Source: Sweltsa coloradensis (taxonomy: Eukaryota > Arthropoda > Insecta > Plecoptera > Chloroperlidae). From it: a stretch of 64,000 nt of DNA. Below are positions 12,031-26,000 of the stretch, piece by piece. The DNA lies in assembly GCA_024449915.1 (NCBI GenBank), contig JAMZAV010000302.1, positions 1 to 64,000 on the forward strand, in the 5' to 3' direction. The stretch's first letter is position 1. Every line of letters starts with the position of its first letter. The translations under genes were made by a program, and so were the position numbers. Below the pieces are notes generated by a model, which worked only from the letters and a program-made list of their open reading frames with translations, had not been told where the DNA came from and made no database searches.

Positions 12031-12826
12031 ACTAGGAAGCTTCGCAAACGCTGTTTTAGGCGCGTTGTTGGATGAGCGTTATAAAAAAAGCGTAAAATTG
12101 CGATTTTTATGAGAAATAATTTTTCGATTACGCTCAAATTTCACATGAATATATTAATTGGTAAAATTAAGGTTCTTTGAAAAAATCTTACATTCGGATA
12201 AAGCATGTAGTTTATAAGTAGTAGAAGAATTTGTTGAAGAAATTTAAAAAATCGAAAAAAATCGTACAATTGCGATTATCATGAGAAATAATTTTTTGAT
12301 TTGTCTCAACTTTCACACGTATATATTAATTTATAAAATTAAGGTTCTGTGTAAAAACCTTTACAGTCGAATAAAGCATGAGTGAGTGTTATAAGTAGTA
12401 GAAGAATTAAAAAAAATCGAAAAAAATCGTAAAATTGCGATTTTCATGAGAAATAATTTTTTGATTACGCTCAAATTTCACACGTATATATTAATTCATA
12501 AAATAAAGGTTCTGTGAAAAAATCATTACAATCGGATAAAACATTTAGGTGTTATAAGTCGAAGAATTTAAAAAAAAAATCGAAAAAAAGTCGTAAAATT
12601 GCGATTAAATTGCGAAATAATTTTTAGATTGCGCTCAAAAACGTGGCAGTTCTAAGTTCAGAGATTTCGAAGGCTTTCACAAAATTTCATCGTAATTGGA
12701 GAATTGGTTTAGCCGGAATCGTGTTAACAGACACACAAAAATACAAACAGAAAAAAAAAACATTCCGGATTTTTTTCTCCAGTGTAGCGAAATGGAATCT
12801 TCGCTTCGCTAGCCACGCTCATCCAA
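12031..12826 (+). mobile_element. TIR element with internal tandem repeats (copy A)
   Basis: The 5' end is CTAGGAAGCTTCGCAAA... followed by TTGGATGAGCG; the 3' end is CGCTCATCCAA, its reverse complement. The interior carries about four ~165-170-bp units, each with AATCGTAAAATTGCGATT (a small hairpin), CATGAGAAATAATTTTT, and GGTTCTGTGAAAAAATC. The last unit leads into CTAAGTTCAGAGATTTCGAA and GGAATCTTCGCTTCGCT. There is no open reading frame of note. It is a non-autonomous element of unassigned superfamily. Confidence 0.8.
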
Positions 12827-12930
12827 TTAAGCTGAACAGTGTGTTAATATTTGTTATTGCCTCATGAAATAAGGATCAGTCTACTTGTTCAGTAAAATTG
12901 TAAGAATGAATAAGACTAAATTTTTTTTTA

Positions 12931-13681
12931 TAGGAAAACGCTTAAGTCCCGCCGCGTTGTTGGATGAGCGTAATTGGTGCATTGAGCTGCCATGTGTTAT
13001 GCGGATTTTCTGTTGTTCTGTGAAAAAATTATTACTTGGTCGAAGATTTTTTTTAAAGTAAATTAAATAAAATTACAAATTTACTTTATTTTTTATTTAT
13101 TTTTATTGATCGTAATTTAAAAAAAGAAAAAAATCGTAAAATTTCAATTTTCATAAGAAATAATTATTCAATTGTGCTCAAATTTTACACGAATATATTA
13201 ATTCATAAAATTAAGGTTCTGTGAAAAAATCATTACAAGAGGATAAAGCATGTAGGTGTTATAAGTCAAAGAATTGTTTAAAAAAGAAAAAAACTGTAAA
13301 ATTTCGATTTTCATGAGAAATAATTTTTTGATTGCAATCAAATTTCACAAGAATATATCAATTCATCAAATTAAGATTTTGTGAAAAAATCATTTCAATC
13401 GGATTAAGCATGCAGGTGTTATAAAGTCGAAGAAATTTTAAAAATATAAAAAAATCGTAAAATTGCGACTTTAATGAGAAATAATTTTTCGATTGCGCTC
13501 AAAAGTGGCAGTTCTAAGTTCAGAGATTTCGAAGGCCTCCATAAAATTCATAGCAATCGGAGTATCGGTTTAGCCGGAATCGTGTTAAAACACACAATAA
13601 TACAAACAGAAAAAAAGAAGAAAAACATTCCGGATTTTTTCTCCAGTGTAGTGAAATGGAATCTTTGCTTCGCTCATCCAA
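12931..13681 (+). mobile_element. TIR element with internal tandem repeats (copy B)
   Basis: Same family as copy A but a different 5' subtype: TAGGAAAACGCTTAAGTCCC, then TTGGATGAGCG at 12960-12970. Inside are about three ~165-bp units, and the 3' end is CGCTCATCCAA. It lies 104 bp after copy A in the same orientation. Copies C and D repeat the same order of subtypes. Confidence 0.8.
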
Positions 13682-16362
13682 AAATCATTATTTGGTTCAT
13701 TGGTACATTACAGAATGTGACAAATATGTAAAATCCTAATTGTGTAGGTTTCCAAACAGGACGCAAAACTTAAAACACCTGTGTAACGCAACTAAGCTAA
13801 ATACTGTGGGTCAGCTTGTCAATAGTCCTCTTTATAATATTATGAATAACTCAATATTTTTCATTGGAACGAATGTGGCGCAGGAATGAGAAAACTGTTT
13901 GAGTATCCACATTTAAAAATATTTCTCTTCAAACTATGAATGCAAACGAATAACCTCTAAACAATTACTTTTGATACAATAACGTGTAACTGACAGTTTG
14001 GAATTGTGATACGATTCCAGTAGAATCCCGTCATACACAACAAAAATACGATTCATCTTGAAAACGCGATCAAAATTATAGACTGGAGGATATTACATTT
14101 TTTATACTCAGTTTGTTTGGATCAAGATGAGAGTGCCGCTGATGGGCCTCTAATGTAGTCACTTCCTTCTTCTATTTCTACATCCTTGCTCATTATTTTC
14201 TCTTATCACTATTAACTTATCTGATTACCCCTCTTGCGACGCTTTCACCCACCAGACAAATCTCAATTTCATCATTATTTTAGTTAATAATCTAATAACT
14301 ATTCAATTATTTAAATAATCGATAATCGAAATGAAGATTTCTGCCACTTAATCAATTCAAACGATGATGTTACTAATGCTAATAAAACACTTGAAAGCTC
14401 ACAATCATAAATATATTTTTAAACACCCTCTACTTTACATTCTTTACAGCAAAATTAACACGCTTAGTAAAATACAAAAAAGGTGATGAGTTTGCAAAAA
14501 AAGTTCTAATTATACAACATTCTTTGAGAGACAAACTTTCAAGACGAGAATTGCTCAGCCTGTCTGTACAAAGTACGAAAATACAAAGAAGATTAAATTA
14601 AGCTTTCTTCAAAGACACGCGAAATAGAAAGTTCACACGAAGAGCATTAGTGGTTAGGTCTTATATTCTTTCTTCTCGGCTCAAAGTAGATAGATGTTAC
14701 CTGGATTCATCGGACGAACCGACATGTTTTCTCGCTCGACGTCGTTTCATCTCAAGTCTTTATTTCTGACAATCACCTCCCCTTTCATTCTTACCCCTCA
14801 TCACCCTCCTTAATGCCATAATCTCACTGTTTACGGCGTCTCCCCCATCGTGACATATGCGTTATACTTACTCTTTATAACACCTACCACCTTTTTGTCG
14901 TTTGGTACTCATCTACTTGTCATATCACTGTGACCTAAATCTAACTATTTTGTGGGATGTATTTTATACAAACTTGGTCAAAACCGGAGGTATAACATGT
15001 TGTAAGGACATATGTCAAGTACTTATTTCCTTCTGCTGTGTACGGTCGTGGCCGATTTATTTATTATAACCATTATACGGTGACACATTCTACTGTACAA
15101 CTTCTTTATAACCTTACTCTTACCGGAAAATAATATTAATTTGTTACAAAGATTACAATTATAAGAATATTTGTGTCTGTTAATATATGATAACATTCGG
15201 ATGCGTACAAAAAGTCTTTTAATATAGGCATATACACATTGTTGAAAATGAATTTGTAATAATGAGTTGATGCCTGTATCTTTCAGACACTATTTCTTCG
15301 AATCCATGTATTGGTTTAGTCAATATTGTTTCCAATCCAGCCAGCCGCTCTTATTTCCTGATTATGACGGTGTGGTAGTGTCGTATGCTCCTTCACCTGC
15401 ACTAATTGGAGCATGGGTAAACGAGCGCGTCGTTAGTCCCCCACGCACTCGTGATGGGTCAAGCTGACCGGACCAATCAAGAGGTCATGAGTCGACAGAA
15501 ATCCCGTCAACTTGCACTTTACTCCGTCCATGATTGCAGGCAGTAGCGAGAGTCGAGACTAATTGGCTAAACTAGGACACTTCCGTCAACCCTTGGCGTC
15601 TACGTTGGTAGAAGCGAGATGATGGTCAAACATTATATATCGTGGCTTCCCGTCTTGAAAATATTAACGTTTGTGAGGAACACAAACTAAATCAAAACAA
15701 GTTATTATTTGTATACTCCCATTCTCTTTTGGGTGGAAGAGCAAACTAAACTGCATACATGAAGACAGAATATAGGCGTGACACTCGTACGCAGGATCTT
15801 ACTGCTGAGGCTAGAGCGGGAAAAGTGCATGCGTGCAGGTTTCAGATTATTGCAGCTAAACGCTAAATTTAATGATTTAGCTTTATGTTGATAACCGCAT
15901 TCGGTTGCAAAGAGATAGCCCAACACAATCATTGCGAGACATAAGCCCAGAATGTCGGAAAATTAAAAATCCAAAACAACGAGTTTCAATTCGTGAAATT
16001 CCCATTTTTACGGCTAAATAAATTAACAATAACGTTCAAGTGGAGCTAAGGTAGAGATTCAGTAGAGAACTTTTGTTTTTTAAATATGTACACAAAATAC
16101 GAGTAAGCAACGGAGATTTTACGATTTAAAAAAAAATCTAAGTCAATGAGTTATTTTATTAGAAATGTTAGGACTGACCCTCGTGGATAGATCTTTTATT
16201 AACGTTCACGGAAAATATTATAAATGTTAATAATCTTTTACACAGATAAAACCGAAGTGCATTTTTTCGGGATTCAAGGACAGTACACCACGCCATCATT
16301 TGCTCGTATCAGTGCCTACCTCAGCTCAGTGGATATTTACTGCAGAGCTTCCTGAATTTTTT
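13682..16362. other. No gene recognised
   Basis: AT-rich sequence between the two element pairs. I find no splice-supported exon, RNA gene or obvious repeat; the frames at 15267-15467 and 15705-15932 have no family features. Confidence 0.6.
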
Positions 16363-17126
16363 ACTAGGAAGCTTCGCAAATACTTTTCAGGCGCGTTGTT
16401 GGATGAGCGTATTGGTGCATTGAGCTGCCATGTGTTATATGCGGATTTTCTGTTGTTCTGTGAAAAAATCATAACTGAGTCGATTTTTTTAAAAAATTAA
16501 ATTAAATAAGAAATTAACTTAAATTTTAAAATTTTTTAATAAATCGTGATTTTGAAAAATAAAAAAATCTAAAATTATGATTTTCATAAGAAATAATTAT
16601 TCGATTGCTCTCAAATTTAACACGAATATATTAATTCATAAAATTAAGGTTCTGTGAAAAAATTATAACAATAGGATAAAGCATTTAGGTGTTATATAAG
16701 TCAAAGTATTGTTACAAAAAAGAAAAAGAAAAACGTAAAAATTTCGATATTCATGAGAAATAATTTTTCGATTGCGCTCAAATTTCACACGAATATCTTA
16801 ATTTATAAAATTAAGGTTCTGTGAAAAAAAATCATTAAAATCGGCAGGTGTAATAAGTCGAAGAAATTTTTTTTTAAATCGAAAAAAATCGTAAAATTGC
16901 GATTTTCATGAGAAATAATTTTCCGATTGCACTAAAAAACGTGGCAGTTCTAAGTTCAGAGATTTCGAAGGACTACAGAAAATGTCATCGCAATTGGAGT
17001 ATCGGTTTAGCCGGAATCGTGTTAACAGACACACAAAAATAAAAAAAAGAAAGAAAGAAAGAAAAAAAAACATTCCGGATTTTTTTCTCCGGTGTAGTGA
17101 AATGGAACCTTCGCTTCGCTCATCCA
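16363..17126 (+). mobile_element. TIR element with internal tandem repeats (copy C)
   Basis: The 5' end CTAGGAAGCTTCGCAAA is like copy A, with TTGGATGAGCG at about 16399. There are three internal ~160-bp units, the CTAAGTTCAGAGATTTCGAA segment, and a 3' end TTCGCTTCGCTCATCCA. It is non-coding and belongs to the same subtype as copy A. Confidence 0.8.
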
Positions 17127-17232
17127 GCTATACAGTCTAACTGAGAGAGTTCAAGCTCATTCCCTTTTTGTGTTTGAGAGAGCAATCCACTCTGCTTCAT
17201 TTATTGTATAAATTGATATGCTTTTAATTATC

Positions 17233-17832
17233 TAGGAAAACGCTCAAGTCCCGCCGCGTTGTTGGATGAGGGTAATTGGTGCATTGAGCTGCCATGTGTT
17301 ATGCGGATTTTCTGTTGTTCTGTGAAAAAATCATTACTAAGTTGAAGATTTAAAAAAAAATTAATTTAAATTAAATAAAAAATAAACTTTAATTTTTAAT
17401 TTTTTTAATTACTCGTAGGCCTAATTTAAAAAATGAAAAAAATCGTAAATTTGCGATTTTCATAAGAAATAATTATTCGATTGCGCTCAAATTTCACACG
17501 AATATATTAATGCATAAAATTAAGGTTCTGTGAAAAAATCATTACAATCGAATAAAGCATGTAGGTGTTATAAGTCGAAGAAATTTTTAAAAAATCGAAA
17601 TAAATCGTAAAATTGCGATTTTCGTGAGAAATAATTTTTCGATTGCGCTCAAAAACGTGACAGTTCAAAGTTAAAAGATTTTGAAGGTCTCCAGAAAATT
17701 TCATCGCAATTGGAGTATCGGTTTAGCCGGAATCGTGTTAACAAACAGCCAAAAATACAAAAAGAAGAAAAAAAACATGATGGATTTTTTTCTCCAGTGA
17801 AGTGAAATGGAATCTTCGCTTCGCTCATCCAA
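17233..17832 (+). mobile_element. TIR element with internal tandem repeats (copy D)
   Basis: The 5' end TAGGAAAACGCTCAAGTCCC is like copy B, then TTGGATGAGGG (one change in the TIR). There are two internal units and a 3' end CGCTCATCCAA. It follows copy C by 106 bp, so C and D mirror the A and B arrangement with fewer internal units. Confidence 0.8.
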
Positions 17833-19900
17833 TTATTTTGTTAATTTGATTTCATCTGTATTTGATTATTCTAATAATGTATTGTGTTGAGACTTGTAGA
17901 CATCTCTTGGTGAAGGCATACTGCCCTTTTCTGCCTACTTTCTACTTAACTAATAGGCCATAATACCAATACTACTTTATTTATGCATCACACGCACCCT
18001 TGATGTGTTCCAATTGTTAACTTATCACTGAGTGGAATATAATAAAATATCTAAGCCGTAAAACAACATTTTTGGCAGAGTATTCGAAACATAACTTCGA
18101 ACATGTTAGGCTCAAACTACTAGCTCACTTAACAAGATTCTTCGCTGCAATTATACACCAGGAATCCGTTTATTTCCACTTATTGATTTCCCATCATCTA
18201 CGGGCAATTTCCAGGAGGGTATGAACGTATGGCATTTTGTGACTTCAATTTCCACGCAATTCGAGAGCTTTTCATTCCCTTCAAAGCTTTGTTCTATTAT
18301 TAATCTCTACATTTGATACATCCAATTCACACAGCATACTAAGAATAGTTAATTAAATTGTTGTTTACTAGATTAGGATACTAGGATTATAATAATATAA
18401 TTATCAAATTGGTTATTAGTCTAAATACGTAGCCTAAGCTACAGAAAGCTTATGTCGGTAAAACAACCAAGTGACCCAGATATTTAGGGAATGGCACACG
18501 ATCGATAAGCTCATTTAGTTAATTAAAGTAAATAATCCGCAATATAGTTTAATGGATGTATTTAGCATAATTTATGTTAGTTGAATGATATTCTGGGTCT
18601 TGAGGCAACATCATTGGCTGCAGAGAACAAATTGAAGGTATATGTGCATGCATCAACTATATACATGATATTATACCATGACGTGTAGTGTTAGGCCTAT
18701 AGTTTGTAAAATGTAATGATATAGTTTGATAGATTAAACTTTATTTATCAATAGTCAATACCAAACTTTCCTCCAAAGCTTTTGGTCCTGTTTAATTGGC
18801 CTGCCTTCCCTGACCTCAAAACGCAAGTGGTATGAGTCTCAGGCAGCAGTAAATGGTTCTCACAGTCGTCTACTCAAGGATTATAACATTCCATTTTCTC
18901 TTATATGGATCTGTTCCATATTTCCCCTAGCATGTTGTAGAATCAAGAGCGCATAAAATCTCTCTACGTACATAAAAAACTATACATAGGAATTAGTAGG
19001 AATACTTATAAATCTGATCAAATAACCTAAACGTTGTATTATAATCTATACGTTTCATTCTCAAAACTATCACATAACAAATCTCAAACACGAAACACCA
19101 AAATAATTGGAATTTAGGTTCAAGGTCAATATGTACACATATTCGTTAATTACTTAAGTTAAAATCAACATAAATACCAGGGTGTAAAGGGTTAGACCTG
19201 GGTAGATTTAATGGTGTGACTTACCTCTAAACGGTTTAAAATTAAGCCACTTTAGTAAAGCAACTTTGAACTACTAAACTGCCTAACGGACTTCGCTACA
19301 CCACATGAGTGTCAGGGGAGTTAGCAGATATGAATAGTCTCAACTTTTGATTTATTTTTAAATCAGTGTGTTTATGAAACTAAGATTACCTAATAATTGT
19401 CCAATCGTTTCAAGTCAACAGATCACGTTTATTATAAAATATACTGTAATGTTATTTAAGTTAAGTTTTGAACTAAAACTTAAAAACTTGAACAGATATT
19501 GTAATTATGTTTTATTAAATTGCAATGTTTCGTTCACAATTAATGGGATGGAGGTTTCATTGTTTGATGAATCCATTAGTGCACCAAAGCTAAAAATACC
19601 TTTGGTAACAAACAACTCGACAATAATCGTTATAATTAAATGGGATTACCATACATTCTTCTCCGAAACAAAATCGTAATTTTGAATTAATTATGATTAA
19701 GTGGAATGCTCATTGGGCTTCAAGACTAATAACTCGTATCAGCGATTTCCTCGGATACGCTTCCGCTACGTAGGCTCACATTTTGAGCGTAATACCAGAC
19801 ATTACGTTATTACGTTATAGGCCTACGCTACAATATTACGTACCGTCCTTAACCTTGTTAGCAGAACTCTGCTGTGTAATTTAAGGAGTTATCCGATAAG
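17833..19900. other. OBP upstream region, no gene recognised
   Basis: AT-rich sequence upstream of the OBP promoter. No credible exon is seen; the frame at 19368-19679 has no family motif and no support beyond its length. Confidence 0.55.
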
Positions 19901-19902
19901 GA

Positions 19903-19936
19903 TATAAGCTGGTAGCTCAACAGGATAATCATTCAT
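19903..19936 (+). promoter_or_regulatory. OBP core promoter (TATA box and initiator)
   Basis: A TATA box, TATAAG, at 19903-19908 is followed by TCATTC at 19929-19934. The latter fits the arthropod initiator consensus TCAKTY, with A+1 at 19931, 28 nt from the TATA start. This predicts a 31-nt 5' UTR before the ATG at 19962. The position fits the gene start found independently from the exon structure. Confidence 0.7.
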
Positions 19937-19961
19937 TACTTGTTCTGCGTACGCGAACATC

Positions 19962-20009
19962 ATGTTCTCCAAAGTATTCTTGCTGGCTATGACAGTTTGC
20001 TTCGTGCAG
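19962..20009 (+). CDS. OBP exon 1 (signal peptide)
   Basis: Sixteen codons from ATG to CAG, then the donor GTAATA, phase 0. It encodes a hydrophobic signal sequence with core VFLLAMTVCFV; cleavage is likely around VQA/QN at the exon 1/2 junction. The start was chosen because it lies 31 nt after the predicted initiator and gives a standard signal peptide. Confidence 0.9.
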
Positions 20010-23000
20010 GTAATATACCAGAATTGGTTGCTATTGGACTTTAGATTATTAATTAAAAAAATCATAAACTCATATTTAAGTTCATTGTTTTAATTATATT
20101 GCATTCCTGGAATTATAATGTTTTGTGTAGTTTGTGAAGCGTGCTCAATACGCAGAACATAAATAGAGTGGACCTTTTTAGGGGGGGGGGGGGGCGTTAC
20201 TTGTATATAACATTAGGCCTACCCACGAAATGAAAATGTTATTTGATTTAATTAATGGTCTGTACACATTAATTATTAATGCGTTAGGAAGTGGACCTTA
20301 CTCGTAGGCCTATATTGCGTGATCATTGAAAATTAAGTTTCATCCATTTGCAAACAATTTTGAATCAAACTTAAAAATAGATGTGAAGTAACATAGTATC
20401 ATTGGAGTAGCGATTGAAAGTTTAAAATTGAAATGTCAAACCGTTGAGAACTCTAATATAACTTTCAATCTTCAATGAAAAAATTCTTACTATTAAAACC
20501 CAAGTACCGTACATAATTTAAGTGTAATATTGATGAGAAGTCATTGAACGTCTTAGCTAAAGCGCTTAACAGCAAACGACAATACCTCACGTGATACATT
20601 GGAACCGATACAATAGAACGCCGTTGTTTGGTCCGTGTTTGAAATACACACTTCAAGTGTTTTAAATTTCTATACTCAGACCCGAAGCTCTTCAATATGA
20701 AAGAAAGTACGCGAAGAAAAATTAGTAAAGTAAACTAAGAATTATCTATTCAGAATGTAACGTCGGCTTAGTAAGGTCTTTGGTAGGTTTGTTTTGACAA
20801 TTTATTTAAAAATTAATAATAATAATTATTAAAACCACGTGATTAACTAGTTTTATATTTTTATGAAGTTTCTAGAAGTTTCCATTTTAATAAAAAAAAT
20901 AGTATATAATTTCGTCATCTAAGCATTATACTTAATTTTCTTAAATGCGTGTTCACTGTTCACTATCATTACACATGTTCAAATATGATTGTTGAATATT
21001 GCATGAATGTAATTAATTGTGTTTCTCTTGCGAATAAAATAATTCTATTTTGTTGCCTTATGGTACAAAAACACCATTATTGTAAATACTTCTAATAATA
21101 ATCACTATTCCATTACAGGCTCAAAACATGGAGGAAATGGCGAAGATACTCCACGCTATTTGCAAGGAGGAGTCCAAAGTCACTGAGGGTAAGTAGAATA
21201 AGAAATATATCTCCAACACCACTGCGACTCTTTGCCACAATAAAAATATATTCAGATCTACTACGTCAAATGAAAAATAATCATAACAAATGAAGTCAAA
21301 TTTTGTGTAGTGGTTAATACTAAATACAAATTTAAGCATTTATTATTCCGTAATATTTTGTACTTATTAGTATATGTTTAAATACTGATTGAGCAACTAT
21401 CGATCAATAAATATTGAATTTGATAGTATCATAAAGTTTAAACCAATTAAGTATTTAAATTGTCTCCCTATGATAATACTACGTTAGCGCAAAGCAAATG
21501 GCGATTTATCACGTCAGACTTCTTTTGGTTTTTGTCTTTTTGCTGGGAGATGATATCCTCATTTTCAATGAATTTAACTTTAAAACGACGAAGAAAGTTG
21601 AAAACACCATACTGTGGCCATTGTCTTTTGGACGCAAGTTATTTTCAACTTTGTGATCACAACTGTGGTAAATTGTTAAGAAAATACTAATTGATTGACG
21701 AGTGACGGTCCTCCGAATGCATTAGCTCTTTAAGTCCACATTGCATCCATTAGTATACCCTGGAACCGGAAATAATTTCATTGTATGCTGCTAATGGAAC
21801 TGGAGGTAACGCAACAAAACTCGACCATTAGCAGAAATTTATTATTTATGAAAATAGACATACATTTTTAATATTGCAGTTTAAATATTAAACTTGTTTT
21901 GTTTTCAGACTTGCTTATTGCTGCTCACGGTGGGAACTTTGCAGAAGATGACAAGCTGAAGGTATTTATCAATTTATGCCATTCATATTATTGTTGTTTA
22001 TTTCACCTCACGTGCGCTAACATAACATGAAATAAGGCTTTATCTCAAAGCTCGATGTATATTGCCCGAATACACACAATGGCATTAACATTGGAATACT
22101 ATTTAACTTTAAAATACTACGGAGCATTCAGGCACTGCTTCAGACGTTGATTTCAATAATGAAGATTCACATGGTCATGATGAGTATGTTCGAATATACA
22201 TATTAATGAATATTGCTTCCAAATTCTGTACCTTTCAGCTCACATATAGAGAAATAATCGTAAATAGTATTATCGCGAAAGCTTTATCTTGTAAGAAACA
22301 CAGTTGACCATTACGGTTGAATAAAGCAACGAAAAATTGAACGATTTCTTTAATTTGGATCTTACAGTTCATGTGTTAGTAAGTATTGTAAAACCGCAGA
22401 CAATTTTTTAATACAAGTGGGATAAGAAACTAAATAGAAACTAATACACAATCAATTAATAAATTCACAGGAATTTCTCATGGATATGAAACTATCTCAT
22501 GGCTACAATTAAAATCAAAATGTCACCCCAATCGCCATAGATAACTGTGATGCGGGTGCGTAGGTCAAATGCGATTCATATATACTAATGTTATTATTTC
22601 AATTACATTATTTAGGCCTGAACAAAATGCGGTATATTTTGAAAACAATTCATGCACGATGAATCCGATCTATTCCTTGGGTAAAACTGTAATCTCGATG
22701 TACTAATATTTCAAAGAAACAGATTTTTATTAACGATGTAACCGTCAGGTCGCGTTGTTGAGTGGGTGGCTACAGGTGAATCTGTAATTGATTGGTGCTA
22801 GAAGCGCCCGCCTGGTATTCAATCACTTTCAAATCAGAACACGTCAGGTTATCGGAAGTAGAATTAACCAGGAGAATGTATTAGCATTATTATTTTATTT
22901 CAATTTATAAATGTGCACATCAGGGAGTTATTCACGTGGGCAGCAGGTTAACATTTTAGATTTGAGCAGTTTGTTCTAAGTCCTAGAGTCTAAATGCTAT

Positions 23001-26000
23001 ACTACCTTTATATTATTGGAGAATAATTCTGCATATCTCCGCAGGCACACAAAAACACGGTACGCTTTGGTATTTTTGTGAACATTTATGTGTTAACTTT
23101 TATTAATTGTCGTTTGTAAATCAGTTTTAATAACTAAATAGTATATACGTTAATAAATAAATCAATAAGATGATATACAGGTGTAATGCCGATTTTCTTA
23201 GTTCTGTGTTATAGTTTATTTTATGAAAGTGATTTAATTTATATAATAAGCATTTTTTTTAAAATATTGAAATTAATACATTAAAAACCTACAAGGGTTC
23301 TCAGGCATAAAATCGACCTCTTATGACGACTGGTGTCCATAGCCTGAACAAAAAAACCGGGCCCAATAGATCAAATTTCATTATACGGATGATAAATTAC
23401 ATAATATCATGTTTTTGTATATTCATTGTGTAATTATTCCTTATTCATGGTTGATTATAACGTCATTAAAATAATTAAAAATAATCTTAAAAATAATTAT
23501 TGCTTGTACTTTCATAAATGTGTAAATAGTGAAACAAATTGTTTGACAAATTGCGTAAATATACTGGCAGCAGACGTAGATATCATAATTGTAACGTTTT
23601 TTAAACAACAAACTCTGAATGGAAATTTCTTTTACAACTTCCTTTGTTGTGCATTGCTTGTTTGATTAAAGAATACATTTTTTTAAAATAATTTATTTCG
23701 CTTGACTTACTTTAAAATGCCCGCATATTTTCAATCTTTATAACAGATATTAATAAAAGGGTTTTTGATGTAATGCATTAACTCTTTAAATTGTTCTTTA
23801 ATGTTATTGCTTTGACTAAAAGAACTCCAGAAAATGTTAAAGATTATTTAAAAACATAATTTTATTCAGTATATCTAAACGGGCATCAAAATTCACAAGC
23901 AGCGTCTACTTCAGATAAACCTAATTGATTGTATGCTCTAGAGTCTAGAACTTTAAAGCTAAAAAATATTTTTTTTCTCTGCAGCACTCAAAGTGAGTTT
24001 ATCACACATTGTCTTCCGTATTGTTGTATTGTCATTGCTACTCAATAACATCTTAAAAGTGCCCCCAGTGCATTAACTATTTCAGGTACAGTCACTACGA
24101 AAAGAACATAATCCGTCTCTTCTTACGCATAAGTGATGTTTGTTATTTATTGTATACGGTAGTTTCCATTGACTGAAGACAGTTATGTAAATGTCATGTT
24201 ATTTTTAGTAACTTTCCTTAGTGACTGGAAAAATTTACTTGTCATAGCCAATCAGTTCATTGCGCGATCCATTGTAGGTTTTAAGACTTACTGCCAATAA
24301 ATATGTCAAGTGCTGGCATTAGATTTCTGAACTCAATTCTCGTCATCTTACATGTCTCGAGCGTTCAAGACTACATCCACGATGAACTCTATCGGAGTGC
24401 TTTAGTCTCATGTTACTTGGGTACACGTTTTAATTATGTCAATTTGCTTCGTATTAATAATTATTTCAGCATAATATAGCAGTGAATATGTATATCCAAA
24501 AACAAGCAGAACAACAAGTATGTTTATGTTACCATTAAGTGGGAATATTGTTTTGACCCTCTACGCTGAAGGCTTACAAACAAAACAACAAAAAGTAAAG
24601 TTCTGAACTGTTATTCGGAAATTTCGTCCCGTCACTTGTAGAGAATAGAAAGTTGGGAGTTTCAAACTCCATTTTGATTGTTTTGCCGCAGATGCAAATG
24701 GCGAATCGTCTAATGCGGATTTTCCAGATGCACATAACTGCTAAATGCTAATGATTGGCATTCGTAATCTACTGAAATTTCCGTTCTATCAATTAACATT
24801 ACATAAATTTTATTATTAATTTGGTGTCCTAGTTTTTCATAGAAGTAGAAGTAGGATAATGTATTTTACGTGTCCCAAGACGGGGCAGGTCGGCCAGTGT
24901 AGGGTTATGGACAATGCCCATACCCTCTTTAGTAAATGTTACTAGTAGGAGTAGTTTTTTTATTCTATTTTTTATATTTTTTATTTTTTATTTTATTTAT
25001 TTATTTTATTTATTTATTTATTTATTTAACGTCTATCCTATTCAGTTATAAAAACTGATTTACAAAGGAGGACAACTAAATAAATCTAATTACATAGATG
25101 CAGACACAACAATGAACAACATTTAAGTAAATATTCGAAATAGTAATGCATTTTTGTTTGAATTTGAATTTTTGTTTGAAATTGCACTCTGTTATAAATT
25201 ACTCTTTTTAACTGAATAATTTAGACGTTCCACACAACACCATTGTAACACGAACTAACAGGAAACTGGTGGAGTTTCTATAAATGCCACATTTGCTAAA
25301 ATCAATTACCCAGATAACAGTTTGAATGAAACTCTAGTAATTTTTGGCCCGGATCGTATTTTGGGGAACCACTCTTTGTCACTGCACCAACGCCAGTTAC
25401 TATTTTAGGTCCATGATTACAAGATCAAAATAAATAAACGAATGCTTGTGTTTAGTCTACTCACTCATGCAGTCACATAAATATATTAAGAGATAAACTT
25501 TAATCTGAGCATCTGAGCACCAAAATCGTCGACGGCGATGCCACCGATGAGTATGGACTATTATAAATGGGGACCGCTGGTTGGCTACGATTCACTCAAC
25601 ATCAACTAGGCTGATTTGGAACAACTTAACACCATTTATTATGAGCTTCGTTGCTATAGGACGGCTCCAAGTAACCCGTTAAGGTATTCCCAGCTTAAAT
25701 ATTAATGGAATAAAGTCCCTCTTAGAAAATAAATTAAAAACATCAGCCTGATACATCTTATTCTAATGCATATACTGTATCATGTTATGTATATATTCAC
25801 CAATATTTTCTCACTCCTCTTCCTTGAATTATACATTATATTCATATAAAATGAATCTATTCAGTCTACACGCTATGTTTTGCTATCAAGAGTCCTACAG
25901 TGAAAGTGCATGCATTTATCATTTGTAACTTCACCCCTCTCGCTTGCCCAAGCCGAGTGACAGTTACAAAAAAACAAAGAATATTTAAATTTTTGCTAGC

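Noticed and set aside
12643..13731. Plus-strand frames at 12643-12867 and 13474-13731 sharing LSSEISK/FRDFEG-like peptides
   Set aside because: Both lie in the conserved 3' part of the TIR elements; the similarity is that of the DNA repeat, and frames are broken in other copies.
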